From NCBI GenBank assembly GCA_937920635.1, contig CAKZUE010000006.1:62001-126000 (forward strand): a stretch of DNA of 64,000 nucleotides, read 5' to 3'. Below are positions 9,102 to 18,359 of the stretch, in pieces. The notes beneath the pieces were generated by a model. That model was not told the origin of the DNA. It was given only the letters and a program-made list of their open reading frames with translations, and ran no database searches. Position numbers and translations under genes: made by a program. The DNA is from an uncultured Bryobacteraceae bacterium. Lineage in GTDB: Bacteria; Acidobacteriota; Terriglobia; Bryobacterales; Bryobacteraceae. Position 1 is the first letter of the stretch. Each line of letters opens with the position of its first letter.

Positions 9102-9980
9102 TTATTGCGTGGGATCCAGACGGCGCCCCTGGAGGATGTTCCAGGCCAGCGCCAGGCGGAGCGAAAACAGCGCTGCAAAAAAGCACTGGATACGGAACCA
9201 CAGAGCGGCGAAGAAGCCCCCGTGCTTGGCGAGGTACGCGGCGGCGCCCGCCACCGCGTCGGAGGCCAGTTCTTCGCGCCCGGCCACCGGCCGCAGCGGC
9301 GGATGCAGCACCGCCGCGGCATCCGGCGCGCACACCAGCCGCCTGCCCGCGCCCCCGATCTGGCGCCAGACGTCGAGCAGCGCCCAATGCTCGGAGAACC
9401 GTTTCTCGTTCAAATAGTTCATACCGGCCAGGAAAGTCTTTCGCACGAGCACCGCCCAGTCTTCCACGCCTTCGGCCGCGCCGCCGCTCAGGGGCGCGCG
9501 CGGCAGCGGCTCCAGGTTCAGGCTGGCGCGCCGCAACGTGGCGGGATCGGGCAGTTGGAAGGCGCATTCCACGGTGTTGCCTTCCGGATCCCGGAAGGAG
9601 GGAAACGCAGCGGTCGCGTCAGAACGCTGTTCGAGCAGCGCCGTCAGCTTTTCCAGACAGTCCGGCGCCACTTCCACGCGCGGATCGAGAAACAGGATCA
9701 GGTCCGCGTGCGCCGAGCGCGTGGCGATGTTGCGCGCCCGGGTCTTGCCGAAGTACATCGGCATGCGGATGACCTGCACCCACGGCCGCGCGGAGTCCAC
9801 TTCGGCGGAGCCGTCCCGGCTGCCAGCGTCCACCACGAGCACTTCCAATCTGTCGAACACGGTGCTGCGGGCCAAAGCGTCGAGACAGCGCTCGAGCTCC
9901 GCGCGGCAGTTGTGCGAAACGATGACAGCGGAGATCAGCGGAGGAACGGCTTCGGGCGGAGAGGTCTCAGGAACCACCAC
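9102..9980 (-). CDS. Family 2 (GT-A fold) glycosyltransferase
   Basis: 292 residues. The N-terminal half has the GT2 pattern: strand and loop SAVIVSHNC near residue 17, LEVLVVDAGSRDGS near 45-58 (nucleotide-sugar binding) and LILFLDPRVEV near 95-105 in the position of the metal-binding DXD-like motif. The motif is degenerate here, FLDPR. The C-terminus is hydrophobic (FRIQCFFAALFSLRLALAWNIL) and may sit on the membrane, as in rhamnosyltransferase-like GT2 enzymes. The only start giving a complete fold is a GTG, and no strong ribosome site is seen. The donor and acceptor cannot be told from sequence; cell-envelope or exopolysaccharide glycosylation is an inference. Confidence 0.8.
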   Translation of the reverse strand: MVVPETSPPEAVPPLISAVIVSHNCRAELERCLDALARSTVFDRLEVLVVDAGSRDGSAEVDSARPWVQVIRMPMYFGKTRARNIATRSAHADLILFLDPRVEVAPDCLEKLTALLEQRSDATAAFPSFRDPEGNTVECAFQLPDPATLRRASLNLEPLPRAPLSGGAAEGVEDWAVLVRKTFLAGMNYLNEKRFSEHWALLDVWRQIGGAGRRLVCAPDAAAVLHPPLRPVAGREELASDAVAGAAAYLAKHGGFFAALWFRIQCFFAALFSLRLALAWNILQGRRLDPTQ

Positions 9981-10013
9981 AGGGAATCATAGCGTACCGC
10001 CCCGGCGAATGGC

Positions 10014-10655
10014 TCAATCAATGATGCCCTTGCGCAGGGCGAACCGCACCAGTTCGCCCGCCGAGTGGAGATTGAGCTTCTCCATGATGCGGCCGCGGTG
10101 CGCGTCCACGGTGTAGACGCTGAGATTGAGCAATGACGCGATTTCCTTGTTCGTCTTGCCCTCGGCGATGAGCTGAAGAACCTCCCGCTCTCGCGCCGTC
10201 AGCAGGTCAACCGGGTCGCTCACATGCTGGCGGTAGTCGGCCAGGACGCAATCGGCAACGGCCGAAGCGATGTAGCCTTCTCCCCGGGCCACGGCGCGGA
10301 CGGCGGAGACCAGATCGGCGTCAAAGGCGTCCTTGAGCAGATAGCCGCGGGCGCCGGCGCGCAGAATCTCGCGCACGTACACCGAGTCGCGGTGCATGGA
10401 AAGCGCCAGCACGCGCGTGCGCGGCGAAGACTCGCAGATGCGGCGGGTGGCCTCGATCCCGTTCAGCTCCGGCATGGCCACATCCATCACAACCACGTCG
10501 GGCTGGAGTCTCCCCGCCTTTTCCATCGCCTCCCGGCCGTTCGCGGCTTCCCCCACGATCTCCAGATCCGGATGTGCTTCCAGGATGCGGCGGAATCCCT
10601 GGCGCACGAGGGAGTGGTCATCGGCGAGCAAAATCCGGATGGTCTTCCTGGTCAT
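10014..10655 (-). CDS. NarL/FixJ-type response regulator (REC + LuxR HTH)
   Basis: 213 residues. The receiver domain is residues 5-122, with the acidic pocket ADD at 11-13, the phospho-acceptor D58 in VVVMDVAMPE, and the conserved lysine in YLLKDAF. The LuxR-type helix-turn-helix spans about 148-205 (LTAREREVLQLIAEGKTNKE, then VYTVDAHRGRIMEKL). Its ATG overlaps the TGA of the upstream histidine kinase by four bases (ATGA), so the two are translationally coupled and form a cognate pair. Target genes are unknown; no obvious target operon adjoins it. Confidence 0.93.
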   Translation of the reverse strand: MTRKTIRILLADDHSLVRQGFRRILEAHPDLEIVGEAANGREAMEKAGRLQPDVVVMDVAMPELNGIEATRRICESSPRTRVLALSMHRDSVYVREILRAGARGYLLKDAFDADLVSAVRAVARGEGYIASAVADCVLADYRQHVSDPVDLLTAREREVLQLIAEGKTNKEIASLLNLSVYTVDAHRGRIMEKLNLHSAGELVRFALRKGIID

Positions 10656-12001
10656 ACGGCGGTCTGGCCGGCGGGCACGGCGCGCGCGGCCACCGGGATC
10701 AGGGCCTCCACGGCGAGCCCCGCGCCCGGGGCAGTTTGAATTTTCAGCTCTCCACCTGCGCTGCGGGCGCGGGCCCGCATGCCCACCATGCCAAGTCCTC
10801 CACCCGGGACTTGGGCCGGGTTGAGTCCTTCTCCATTGTCGGCAATCCGCAGGCGGGCCCGGCCGTCATCGAGATCAAGCGAAACGGACACCTTCGAGGC
10901 GCCCGAGTGCCGGGCCACGTTGGTCAGCGCCTCCTGCGCAATGCGGAACAGGTGCGTCTCGACCTCGTCGGGGAGCCTTTCGCGGACCGTGCACTGGAAT
11001 TCCACTTCGATCCGGCTGCGCTGCCGGAACCGGTCGCAAAGCCACCGCAGCCCTGCTTCCAGGCCGAAATCATCGAGCATCGTCGGGTGCAGCAACTGAG
11101 AGATCTCCCGCATCGTCCCCATCGAGGAATCGACGATTTGCAGGCAGTCCTCGATGAGGTGCGGCTGCACCTCGGGCCTCCCCCCCAGCGCCACCAGATT
11201 GGCTTTCAGCGCCGTGAGCGCCTGGCCGAGCTCGTCATGCAGTTCATGCGAAAAACGCTGCGCCGTGCTTTCCTGCTTCTCGAGCAACTGCCAGCTCACG
11301 CGGCTCAATTCGCCCGTCTGCCACTCGAGCTCACGAATCAGGCGCAGAGTCCAGCGGGCCGCGTAGACGGCGCAGATTACCGCCATCAGGAAGCCTGCGC
11401 CCAGCAAAATCGCCGACTGCTGCGCCAGACGCACGGACAACTCCTCAATCCGCTGCTTGAGCGCTACCGACCGCCGTGTTTCCACCTCCACCAGCTTGTC
11501 CACCAGGCCCAGCACCTGCTGGTGCGCGTGCATCAGACGTCGGATCGGCCGGCGCTGCGAGGCGTCCTCGCCCAGAATGAGGCGGGCTTGGTCAGAGAAG
11601 TCCGTCGCTGCGTGGTACAGGTCTTGCCACAGCGCTTGCTCGGGCTCGCCGGCCGATTCGGCCGCGATCCGCTCGATATCACGGTCGGAGGCGTCCAACT
11701 GGCCGAGCAACTGAGCCTCGTCGATCTCTTCGGGCTGGCGCGCGAAGCCGGCGAAGACCGCGTTGATGGCGCGCTGGCCCCGGAGCACGGCATCGAGCAG
11801 GTTCTGGATGCGGATCTGCTCCTCGAGCAGCTCCGCCGAGGCGGCGCGAATCGAGGCGATGTTGCGCACGCCCAGCAGGCCGGCGGCCAGCAGGCACAGC
11901 ATTACCAGTCCGTAACCGGCGATCAGGACGCGGCGGATGGCGCGCCGCGTCACTGGCCGCACAACCACATGCCCGGGCGAGGAGACCGCGGATGGATTCA
12001 T
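10652..12001 (-). CDS. NarX/DesK-type sensor histidine kinase (HisKA_3)
   Basis: 449 residues from the ATG at 12001, where an AGGG precedes it; an in-frame TTG at 12031 would add ten residues. The order is membrane segment 25-45, a mostly helical periplasmic domain about 50-190 resembling a four-helix CHASE3-like sensor, membrane segment 194-216, the dimerisation/phosphoacceptor motif HELHDELGQ with H255, and a C-terminal HATPase domain (TNVARHSGAS as N box, IADNGEGLNP as G1, GGGLGMVGM as G2). It phosphorylates the coupled NarL-type regulator encoded next. The ligand is unknown: no PAS, GAF or cysteine motif is present. Confidence 0.92.
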   Translation of the reverse strand: MNPSAVSSPGHVVVRPVTRRAIRRVLIAGYGLVMLCLLAAGLLGVRNIASIRAASAELLEEQIRIQNLLDAVLRGQRAINAVFAGFARQPEEIDEAQLLGQLDASDRDIERIAAESAGEPEQALWQDLYHAATDFSDQARLILGEDASQRRPIRRLMHAHQQVLGLVDKLVEVETRRSVALKQRIEELSVRLAQQSAILLGAGFLMAVICAVYAARWTLRLIRELEWQTGELSRVSWQLLEKQESTAQRFSHELHDELGQALTALKANLVALGGRPEVQPHLIEDCLQIVDSSMGTMREISQLLHPTMLDDFGLEAGLRWLCDRFRQRSRIEVEFQCTVRERLPDEVETHLFRIAQEALTNVARHSGASKVSVSLDLDDGRARLRIADNGEGLNPAQVPGGGLGMVGMRARARSAGGELKIQTAPGAGLAVEALIPVAARAVPAGQTAV

Positions 12002-12091
12002 TCGATGGGCCCTGATTCCATGAAACCGCAATCGCGCCCGGCCCGCGCAATCCCCTCCGCGGGCGATAAAGAATTCCGAAACCGGGTCAGG

Positions 12092-12817
12092 CTATTCCGC
12101 CCGGATCACGATCTCCCCGATGCCGCCCTTCACTTCCAGCTTCAGCCTGGCGGCGGTCTTGCCGGTCTTCGCGCTGTGCCAGCGGCCGTCACCCTTCTCG
12201 AGTCCGATCACCTGGATGTTGCCGATGCCGCCCTGCGCGGTCGCCTCCACGCCTTCAGCGGGCACCAGCACCTCGGCGCGCCCGATGCCGCCGTTGATCT
12301 TCGCCACCACGTCGTGATCGAGCTTCAGGCGCAGATCGGCCTTTACTTCGCCGACGCCCAGGTTCATCTCCAGGTTCCGCAGCGGCACTTCGCGGAAGTC
12401 CAGCCGGCTCTCGCCCGCGCCGCAGCGGATCAACAGGTCGAGCGGCACGCCGCCGCCCAGTCGGATCTCCCACTGATTGCGAACATTGCCCAGGGCGGGC
12501 GGAGGATTTCCGTGAGAAATGGTGAGCCGCCGCCGGAAGCCGCTCTCCTCGAACCGCACCTGCGGCTTGAGCGCGGGCGCGTTGTAGGTGAAATCCGCTT
12601 CCATCAACTCCGCGGCGCCTCCGCTCACCTGCAATTCGCCCGCGGCGAAGTGGATCTCGGCCGTGATGCGCTCGGCGCCTTCGGCGCGCGCCTTTTCGAT
12701 GACCACCCTTTCGCTCCGGTCTTCACCGGCGCTGCTTTGCGGAGGGACGTTGCAGCCCGCCAGCAAGAGCACGACAAGCGCCGTCAGGGCGCCTCCGTGG
12801 ATCGGCATTCCACTCAC
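12092..12817 (-). CDS. Putative lipoprotein with beta-rich toastrack-like domain
   Basis: I chose the GTG at 12817 because AGGAGG lies six bases upstream; the ATG at 12808 is the alternative. The product is about 241 residues with a lipobox (VLLLAGC, C22), so it should be lipid-anchored. The rest is repetitive beta structure with short strands alternating around 'GG-IG' turns (NGGIGRAEVLV, QGGIGNIQVIG, KGGIGEIVIRA). This resembles the right-handed toastrack or DUF4097/LiaF-type C-terminal domains of cell-envelope stress proteins. A function is not known. It is transcribed in the same direction as the upstream GH29 gene, 56 bp downstream, and may be a distal gene of that unit. Confidence 0.8.
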   Translation of the reverse strand: MSGMPIHGGALTALVVLLLAGCNVPPQSSAGEDRSERVVIEKARAEGAERITAEIHFAAGELQVSGGAAELMEADFTYNAPALKPQVRFEESGFRRRLTISHGNPPPALGNVRNQWEIRLGGGVPLDLLIRCGAGESRLDFREVPLRNLEMNLGVGEVKADLRLKLDHDVVAKINGGIGRAEVLVPAEGVEATAQGGIGNIQVIGLEKGDGRWHSAKTGKTAARLKLEVKGGIGEIVIRAE

Positions 12818-12873
12818 TGGGCACCTCCTCTTGCTGAATACGATCCGCGCTTGAGCGGTGTTCCCGGATTCGC

Positions 12874-14613
12874 TCAGGCGATGGGCCGCAGAACCACGCG
12901 CTCCAGGTTCATCGTGCCGGCGGCGGGAGCGATGCGCACGCGCACCTCGTTGCGTCCCGGGCGCAGTTCCAGCTCGCCCAGGCGGCGCGTCTTGAACACC
13001 CAGTCGCCGCCGGTGGCCTCGGCCTTGCCCTCGAGCTTCGCCCCGCCCGCCTCGACCGTAAAGCCGGCGCCGGCGCGGCGCGCCGAGTAACTGATCTCGA
13101 CGGCATAGCGGCCGCCCCTGGGAGCTTCCACGATCCAGTACGGGATGTCGCGGTCGCGCGTCCACTGCGTGAGGAAGACATGGCCGAGCGCGTTCTCCTT
13201 CTTCGCGCGCTGCTCAAACTCGGTGTCGATCTCGCAGGACTCGACGCCCAGCGTGATGACGCCCTTCTGGTCCGGGCGGTTGAAGAAAGGCTCGGTGACG
13301 GGCTCGCCGTCCAGCTCCAGGGCGATGACGCTGGCGGTCTCGTCCGGCGCCTCGCCCGGCAGATCGAGCACGATGCCGGCGCCTTCGCGCACGGCCCTGA
13401 TCTGGCGAGCGGGATCGGCCAGAAGCCGCGCCTTGTGCACGAGGTTTTTCAATCCCTCCACGCGCAGCTTCCCGTCAGCGGGCCACTGAAACACGTGCAG
13501 GTACAGCGTGCGGCCCTTCGCCGTGGCGCGGCCGAAGAACGGCATGCGTTCGAACGGGCTGGCGGTGGTCTCGTAAATCGACTCGCCGTTCACCCGCAGC
13601 CAGCGGCCGATGGCGTTGAGGCGCGAAACAAATTCCTCCTGAATCGTTCCATCGGGCCGCGGGCCCACATTGAGCAGCAGGTTGCCGCCCTTGCTCGCCA
13701 CTTCGATGAGCATGCGAATCAGATCGCGCTCGGTCTTGAAGACGGTCTCGTACTTGTTGTAGCCCCACGAGTCCTGGTTGATGGTAACGCAGGCTTCCCA
13801 CAGCACCGGCTTGCCGTCGGGGCTTTTCAGACCCGTGGCCGGGACGTACTGCTCGGGGGTGCCGAAGTCGGCGCGGTTGCCGGGCTTGCGTTCATAGAGG
13901 CGGTCGTTGATCAGCGTGTTCGGTTGCAGGCTGCGGATGAAGTCGTAGATCTCGTCGTCGCGCTTCGCGTTGGCCAGCGTGTGCTCCCATTCGCCGTCGA
14001 ACCAGATCACCGCCACGTCGCCATAGCCGGTGAGCAGCTCGCGGAGCTGTTCTTTCATGAAGTCGATGTAGCGGTTGTTGTCGCCGCCTTCCTTGTAGTT
14101 GTCCGGATACTCCCAGGCGCGCCGCGGACGGTAGTCGGGGTGATGCCAGTCCATGATGGAGTGGTAGAAGCCGAGCCGCACGCCATGGCGTTTGGCCGCG
14201 GCGGAGAGGTCCTTGAGCGGATCGCCCTTGTAGGGCGTGATCTCCATGTCGTAATCGCTCACGCGGCTGCGGTAGATGCTGAAGCCGTCGTGGTGCTTGG
14301 AGGTGATGACGATGTAGCGGGCGCCGGCGTTCTTCGCCAGCTGCACCCACTCGTCGGCGTTGAAGCGCACGGGGTTGAAGCGGCGCGCGTACCTGTCATA
14401 CTCGGCCTGCGGGATCTGGGCCTGATGCCGGATCCATTCGTGGCGCCCGATCACCGAGTACACACCCCAGTGGATGAACATGCCGAATTTCGCCTCGCGA
14501 AACCAGCGCGTGCGCTCCGCCTCCGGCAGCGGCGGCTGCGAAGGCTGGGCGGCGGCGGGCATCGAGGACAGCAGCAGAAGGATGGCGGAAATGCGTGGGA
14601 AGCGGGCAGGCAT
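12874..14613 (-). CDS. GH29 alpha-L-fucosidase, secreted
   Basis: 579 residues with a signal peptide ending near AAAQ22. The catalytic (beta/alpha)8 barrel is about residues 28-380, with hallmarks FGMFIHWGVYS (44-53), ITSKHHDGF (103-111), YHSIMDWH (150-157) and VIWFDGEWE. D206 in that last motif matches the conserved GH29 catalytic nucleophile. A C-terminal beta-sandwich domain follows, and residues 470-579 look like a second beta domain (DUF5077 or CBM-like). It should release L-fucose from glycans in the periplasm or outside the cell. The gene is divergent from a Gfo/Idh/MocA oxidoreductase with an 86-bp gap. Fucosidase is the family's main activity, but other GH29 specificities cannot be excluded. 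Confidence 0.93.
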   Translation of the reverse strand: MPARFPRISAILLLLSSMPAAAQPSQPPLPEAERTRWFREAKFGMFIHWGVYSVIGRHEWIRHQAQIPQAEYDRYARRFNPVRFNADEWVQLAKNAGARYIVITSKHHDGFSIYRSRVSDYDMEITPYKGDPLKDLSAAAKRHGVRLGFYHSIMDWHHPDYRPRRAWEYPDNYKEGGDNNRYIDFMKEQLRELLTGYGDVAVIWFDGEWEHTLANAKRDDEIYDFIRSLQPNTLINDRLYERKPGNRADFGTPEQYVPATGLKSPDGKPVLWEACVTINQDSWGYNKYETVFKTERDLIRMLIEVASKGGNLLLNVGPRPDGTIQEEFVSRLNAIGRWLRVNGESIYETTASPFERMPFFGRATAKGRTLYLHVFQWPADGKLRVEGLKNLVHKARLLADPARQIRAVREGAGIVLDLPGEAPDETASVIALELDGEPVTEPFFNRPDQKGVITLGVESCEIDTEFEQRAKKENALGHVFLTQWTRDRDIPYWIVEAPRGGRYAVEISYSARRAGAGFTVEAGGAKLEGKAEATGGDWVFKTRRLGELELRPGRNEVRVRIAPAAGTMNLERVVLRPIA

Positions 14614-14624
14614 GGCTGTGGGGT

Positions 14625-14675
14625 ATTCTATCGCCCGGATGCGGCGAACGGCAGGCGGCCGTGCTCGCCTAGAAT
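14625..14675. promoter_or_regulatory. Candidate divergent promoter pair (TAGAAT boxes)
   Basis: A TAGAAT -10-like hexamer occurs on the minus strand (14625-14630) and on the plus strand (14670-14675) within the 86-bp gap between the fucosidase and the Gfo/Idh/MocA gene. No good -35 box is seen for either, and the fucosidase transcript would be nearly leaderless. This is weak evidence. Confidence 0.25.
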
Positions 14676-14699
14676 GACAGAAGTGGAGCGGTATCAGCC

Positions 14700-16040
14700 A
14701 TGAAAACAGAACGTCGGACGTTTCTCGGAGCCGCGGCGGCAGCGGCGACGGCGCGCATGCCCATCCTCGGCGCCAATGACCGGGTGCAGATCGGGATCGT
14801 GGGCCTGGGCGGACGCGGGCGCAATCATATTGAGCTGTACAACGGGATCGAAGAATGCCGCATCACGGCGGTGTGCGACGTGAACCAGGCGGCGCGCGAG
14901 CGCGCCGTCGCCATGATCGAAAAGGCCAAGGGCTACAAACCGGCGGAGTTCGCCGACATGCGGCAGATGTTCGAGTCGAAAGAGATCGACGCCGTGTCGT
15001 TGCCGCTGCCCAACCACTGGCACGCGCTGGCCACGATCTGGGCCTGCCAGGCGGGCAAGGACGTGTACGTGGAGAAGCCGGCCAGCCACAACATGTTCGA
15101 GAGCCGCAAGATGGTGGAGGCCGCGCGCAAATACAAGCGCATGGTGCAGGTGGGCTCGCAGAGCCGGTCTGTCCAGCACAAGGTCGAGGCCATCCAGATG
15201 CTGCGGGACGGGGTGATCGGCAAGGTGTACATGGCGCGCGGGCTGTGCTTCCGCCGCCGCTTCTCCATCGGCCACACGCCGGACCAGCCCGTGCCGCCGG
15301 GCGTCGATTGGGACAAGTTCCTCGGGCCCGCGCAGATGAAGCCGTTCAGCGTGAACAAATTCGAATACAACTGGCACTGGTTCTGGGACACCGGCAACGG
15401 CGACATCGGCAACCAGGGCGTGCACGAGATGGACATCGCGCTGTGGGGGCTGGGCCGCAAGGACTGGCCGAAGTCGGTGATGGGCAGCGGCGGCAAGTTC
15501 CTCTGGCAGGACGACCAGGAGACGCCGAACACGCAGCATGCCTCCTTCCACTGGGACGACGGCGAGATGACGTTCGAGGTGCGCAACCTGCCCACGCCGC
15601 CGGAGGCGCTGGCGCCCATCCGGGGCGCCAACTACGTCGGCAACATCTTCTTCGGCGAGAAGGGATTCATGGTGCTCGATCAGGCGGGATATGCCGTCTA
15701 CCGCAGCGTCCTGGCGGATTTTGTCGGAGCGCGCAGCGCCGGCGCCGGCGGCCGCGACAAGTACGAGAAGACCGCCGAAGGCAAAGCCAGCGGCGAAGGC
15801 ACCAGCGCGCACATGAAGAACTTCATCGAAGCGGTGAAGTCCCGCGACCACACGAAGCTCGCCGCCGACATCGAGACCGGCGCGCTGGCGGCCGACTTCT
15901 GCCATCTGGCCAACATCGCCTACCGCGCCGGCCGCACTTTGAAGCTGGACGCCAGCGGCCGCTTCATCGGCGACGCCGAGGCCAACGAGATGCAGACGCG
16001 CCAGTACCGGCCGCCGTACGTGGTGCCGGAAAAGGTCTGA
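14700..16040 (+). CDS. Gfo/Idh/MocA-family oxidoreductase, Tat-exported
   Basis: 446 residues. The N-terminus carries a twin-arginine signal (TERRTFLGAAAAAA). The Rossmann fold follows with IGIVGLGGRGRNH near residues 31-43 and the family motif VEKPASHN near 123. The C-terminal GFO_IDH_MocA dimerisation domain includes WHWFWDTGNGDIGNQGVHEMD-type residues around 225-245. The family binds NAD(P) and oxidises, reduces or redox-epimerises sugars or cyclitols; Tat-exported members with tightly bound cofactor are common in Acidobacteriota and Planctomycetota. Divergence from the GH29 fucosidase suggests a role in sugar breakdown, but the substrate is not readable. It is followed by trxB after 46 bp. 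Confidence 0.9.
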   Translation: MKTERRTFLGAAAAAATARMPILGANDRVQIGIVGLGGRGRNHIELYNGIEECRITAVCDVNQAARERAVAMIEKAKGYKPAEFADMRQMFESKEIDAVSLPLPNHWHALATIWACQAGKDVYVEKPASHNMFESRKMVEAARKYKRMVQVGSQSRSVQHKVEAIQMLRDGVIGKVYMARGLCFRRRFSIGHTPDQPVPPGVDWDKFLGPAQMKPFSVNKFEYNWHWFWDTGNGDIGNQGVHEMDIALWGLGRKDWPKSVMGSGGKFLWQDDQETPNTQHASFHWDDGEMTFEVRNLPTPPEALAPIRGANYVGNIFFGEKGFMVLDQAGYAVYRSVLADFVGARSAGAGGRDKYEKTAEGKASGEGTSAHMKNFIEAVKSRDHTKLAADIETGALAADFCHLANIAYRAGRTLKLDASGRFIGDAEANEMQTRQYRPPYVVPEKV

Positions 16041-16086
16041 ACAAAACTGGCCGAATCTGTTTCCGGAAACTGGAGCCTGAAATCCC

Positions 16087-17010
16087 ATGAGAAATGTCAT
16101 CATCGTCGGATCCGGATGCGCGGGCAACACCGCTGCCATTTACACCGCGCGCGCGGGGCTCAAGCCGCTCGTCGTCAGCGGGCACGAGCCCGGCGGGCAG
16201 CTCTCGCTCACCACGGAAGTCGAGAACTTCCCCGGCTTCCCGGAAGGCATCCTGGGTCCGGAGCTGGTGGAGAACATGAAGAAGCAGGCGGAGCGGTTTG
16301 GCGCCGAGTATGTGCCGGGGCTGGTGGAAGAAGCCGATCTCAGCCAGCGGCCGTTCCGGGTCCGCATCGATGACCGCTGGGAGGAGTGCCGCACGCTGAT
16401 CATCGCCTCCGGCGCCAGCGCCCGCTGGCTGGGGCTGCCGAATGAGCAGAAGCTGATCGGCCACGGCGTCAGCTCCTGCGCCACCTGCGACGGCTTCTTT
16501 TACCGGGACAAGAAGATCATGGTGGTGGGCGGCGGCGACTCAGCGATGGAAGAGGCGAACTTCCTCACGCGCTTCGGCCAGGAGGTGACCATCGTCCACC
16601 GCCGCGACGAGTTCCGCGCCTCGAAGATCATGCTCGACCGCTGCCGCGCCAATCCGAAGATCAAGTGGATCACCAGCGCCGTGATCGACGATGTGTATGA
16701 CGTGGAAAAGGGCTTCGTGACCGGCGTAAAGCTGCGCAACGTCAAGACCGGCGAGACGTGGGTGCAGGAGGTGGACGGGCTGTTCCTCGCCATCGGCCAC
16801 GTTCCGAACACAAAGCCCTTCGTGGGGCAGATCGAGCTGGACCCCGACGGCTTCATCGTCAGCCACGGCGGCGCCCGCACCAGCGTGACGGGCGTCTTCC
16901 ACGCCGGCGACGTCCAGGACCGGGTCTACCGCCAGGCGATCACCGCTGCGGGCGCCGGCTGCATGGCGGCGATCGAGGCGGAACGGTTCCTGGAAGCCGA
17001 AGGCCACTGA
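16087..17010 (+). CDS. trxB: Thioredoxin-disulfide reductase
   Basis: 307 residues, the usual length. The FAD-binding GxGxxG is IIVGSGCAGNTAA at 5-17. The redox-active CATC is at 131-134 (SSCATCDGFF), followed at once by the NADPH-binding VVGGGDSAMEE; the C-terminal FAD motif is VFHAGDVQDRVYRQAITAAG. The enzyme uses NADPH to reduce thioredoxin in the cytoplasm. GGAG precedes the start. The thioredoxin gene itself is not in the window. It sits between the Gfo/Idh/MocA gene and an aminotransferase, all on the plus strand with short gaps. Confidence 0.96.
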   Translation: MRNVIIVGSGCAGNTAAIYTARAGLKPLVVSGHEPGGQLSLTTEVENFPGFPEGILGPELVENMKKQAERFGAEYVPGLVEEADLSQRPFRVRIDDRWEECRTLIIASGASARWLGLPNEQKLIGHGVSSCATCDGFFYRDKKIMVVGGGDSAMEEANFLTRFGQEVTIVHRRDEFRASKIMLDRCRANPKIKWITSAVIDDVYDVEKGFVTGVKLRNVKTGETWVQEVDGLFLAIGHVPNTKPFVGQIELDPDGFIVSHGGARTSVTGVFHAGDVQDRVYRQAITAAGAGCMAAIEAERFLEAEGH

Positions 17011-17024
17011 GCGGGCGCGCCGCC

Positions 17025-18320
17025 GTGAACCGGCTGGAAACATTTTTGTCCGATTATGGTGCGCGGAGCGCCGTGCCCTCGCCCGCCAACCGGATGATGG
17101 CGGCCTTTGCGCACGGCTTCCGCGACGGCTTCGACATCAATCTCGGCGTCGGCTATGTGAATGAGCGCACCATCCCCGCGGCGCTGTTCGTCGAGGCCAT
17201 GCAGGCGGTGGCTGGCGATCCGGCGCGCTACCGTCAGGCGTTCAACTACGGCGGCCCCGAGGGCTCGCCGAACTTGATCCGCTCCATGCGCCAGTTCCTG
17301 CGGCGGCACGAATCAGGGCTCGATGAGACCACGCTGGCCTCCAGGCGGCTGATCATCGGGCCGTGCGGCGCGATGAGCGTGCTGGAAGGCTTCGCCGAGA
17401 TCTGCCCGCCCGGCATCGTCGTCACATCCGACCCGGGCTACTACATCTACCTCGATGCGCTCGAGCGCCGCGGCTTCCGCCTGCTGGCCATACCCGAGGA
17501 CGGCGAGGGGCTGCGCACGGATCTGCTCGAAGAGCGGCTCGCCGCGCTGGGAGACGATGCGGCGCGCGTGTCGTTCTTCTACGTGATGACGGTGAGCAAC
17601 CCGACCGGCGCCGTGCTGTCCAATGCGCGCAGGCGCGCCGTGCTCGCCATCGCCTCGGAGTTCGCGCGCCGCACGGGACGGCGCGTGCCGCTGGTCTTCG
17701 ATCTGGCGTATGAGCAACTGGTGCACGATCCTTCGCTGCCGCGCCCGCAGTCTGTGCTCGCTGAGGACGAGCTGGGCATCGCTTACGAGGTGGGGACGCT
17801 TTCCAAGATTCTTGCTCCTGCGCTGCGCATCGGCTACCTGCTGGGGCCGGATGGGCCGCTGATGAACGCCATGGTGCAGCGCACGAGCGACGCGGGATTC
17901 AGCGCGCCGCTGTTCGTGCAGGAGATGGCCTCGTGGATGCTGGACGGGCCGATCGATGCGCAGATCCAGGCCGTCAATGAAGGCTACCGGCGGAAGGCAC
18001 TGGCCGTGCGCGCGGCCATCGAGGATCGGCTGGGCCCGTGGATCGAGTCTCTGACGGGCGGCTCGGCGGGCTTCTATTTCTACCTCACGCTCCGAACGCC
18101 GGAGACGCATCCCGAGTCGCCGTTTTTCGCGGCTCTGGCCCGCGGCGGCGACGCGCCGCGCGTGATTTACATTCCCGGAGTGTATTGCGTGGCCGCCGAC
18201 GGCGGGCTTCGTGAGGTTTCGCGGCGGCAGTTGCGGCTGTCGTATGGCTTCGAAGAGACGGAGCGGATTCTGGAAGCCGTGGAATGGATGCGCCGCGCGG
18301 CGGAGGAGTGCGGCGGCTGA
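17025..18320 (+). CDS. PLP-dependent class I/II aminotransferase
   Basis: 431 residues from a GTG start 14 bases after the trxB stop; the frame upstream is a shadow of trxB. Fold-type I aspartate aminotransferase signatures are present: FNYGGPEGSPNL near residues 73-84, VSNPTGAVLS for cofactor and substrate binding, FDLAYEQL with the PLP-ring Asp, and GTLSKILAPALRIGYLLG with K261 as the Schiff-base lysine. The C-terminal RLSYG arginine should bind the substrate carboxylate. It resembles MocR-like or 2-aminoadipate/aromatic aminotransferases (LysN/KAT type), but the substrate cannot be set from sequence. Confidence 0.9.
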   Translation: MNRLETFLSDYGARSAVPSPANRMMAAFAHGFRDGFDINLGVGYVNERTIPAALFVEAMQAVAGDPARYRQAFNYGGPEGSPNLIRSMRQFLRRHESGLDETTLASRRLIIGPCGAMSVLEGFAEICPPGIVVTSDPGYYIYLDALERRGFRLLAIPEDGEGLRTDLLEERLAALGDDAARVSFFYVMTVSNPTGAVLSNARRRAVLAIASEFARRTGRRVPLVFDLAYEQLVHDPSLPRPQSVLAEDELGIAYEVGTLSKILAPALRIGYLLGPDGPLMNAMVQRTSDAGFSAPLFVQEMASWMLDGPIDAQIQAVNEGYRRKALAVRAAIEDRLGPWIESLTGGSAGFYFYLTLRTPETHPESPFFAALARGGDAPRVIYIPGVYCVAADGGLREVSRRQLRLSYGFEETERILEAVEWMRRAAEECGG

Positions 18321-18359
18321 GGCTTCCTCCGCGGATCGGTCTGTCACAATGGCGGTGCA

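Noticed and set aside
10574-13090. 838-codon plus-strand open frame
   Set aside because: It runs antisense to the histidine kinase and the lipoprotein, both of which have full domains; the translation is Arg/Pro/His-rich.
16758-17024. N-terminal extension of the aminotransferase into trxB
   Set aside because: The extra residues are a shadow of trxB in another frame. The aminotransferase fold starts at the GTG at 17025.
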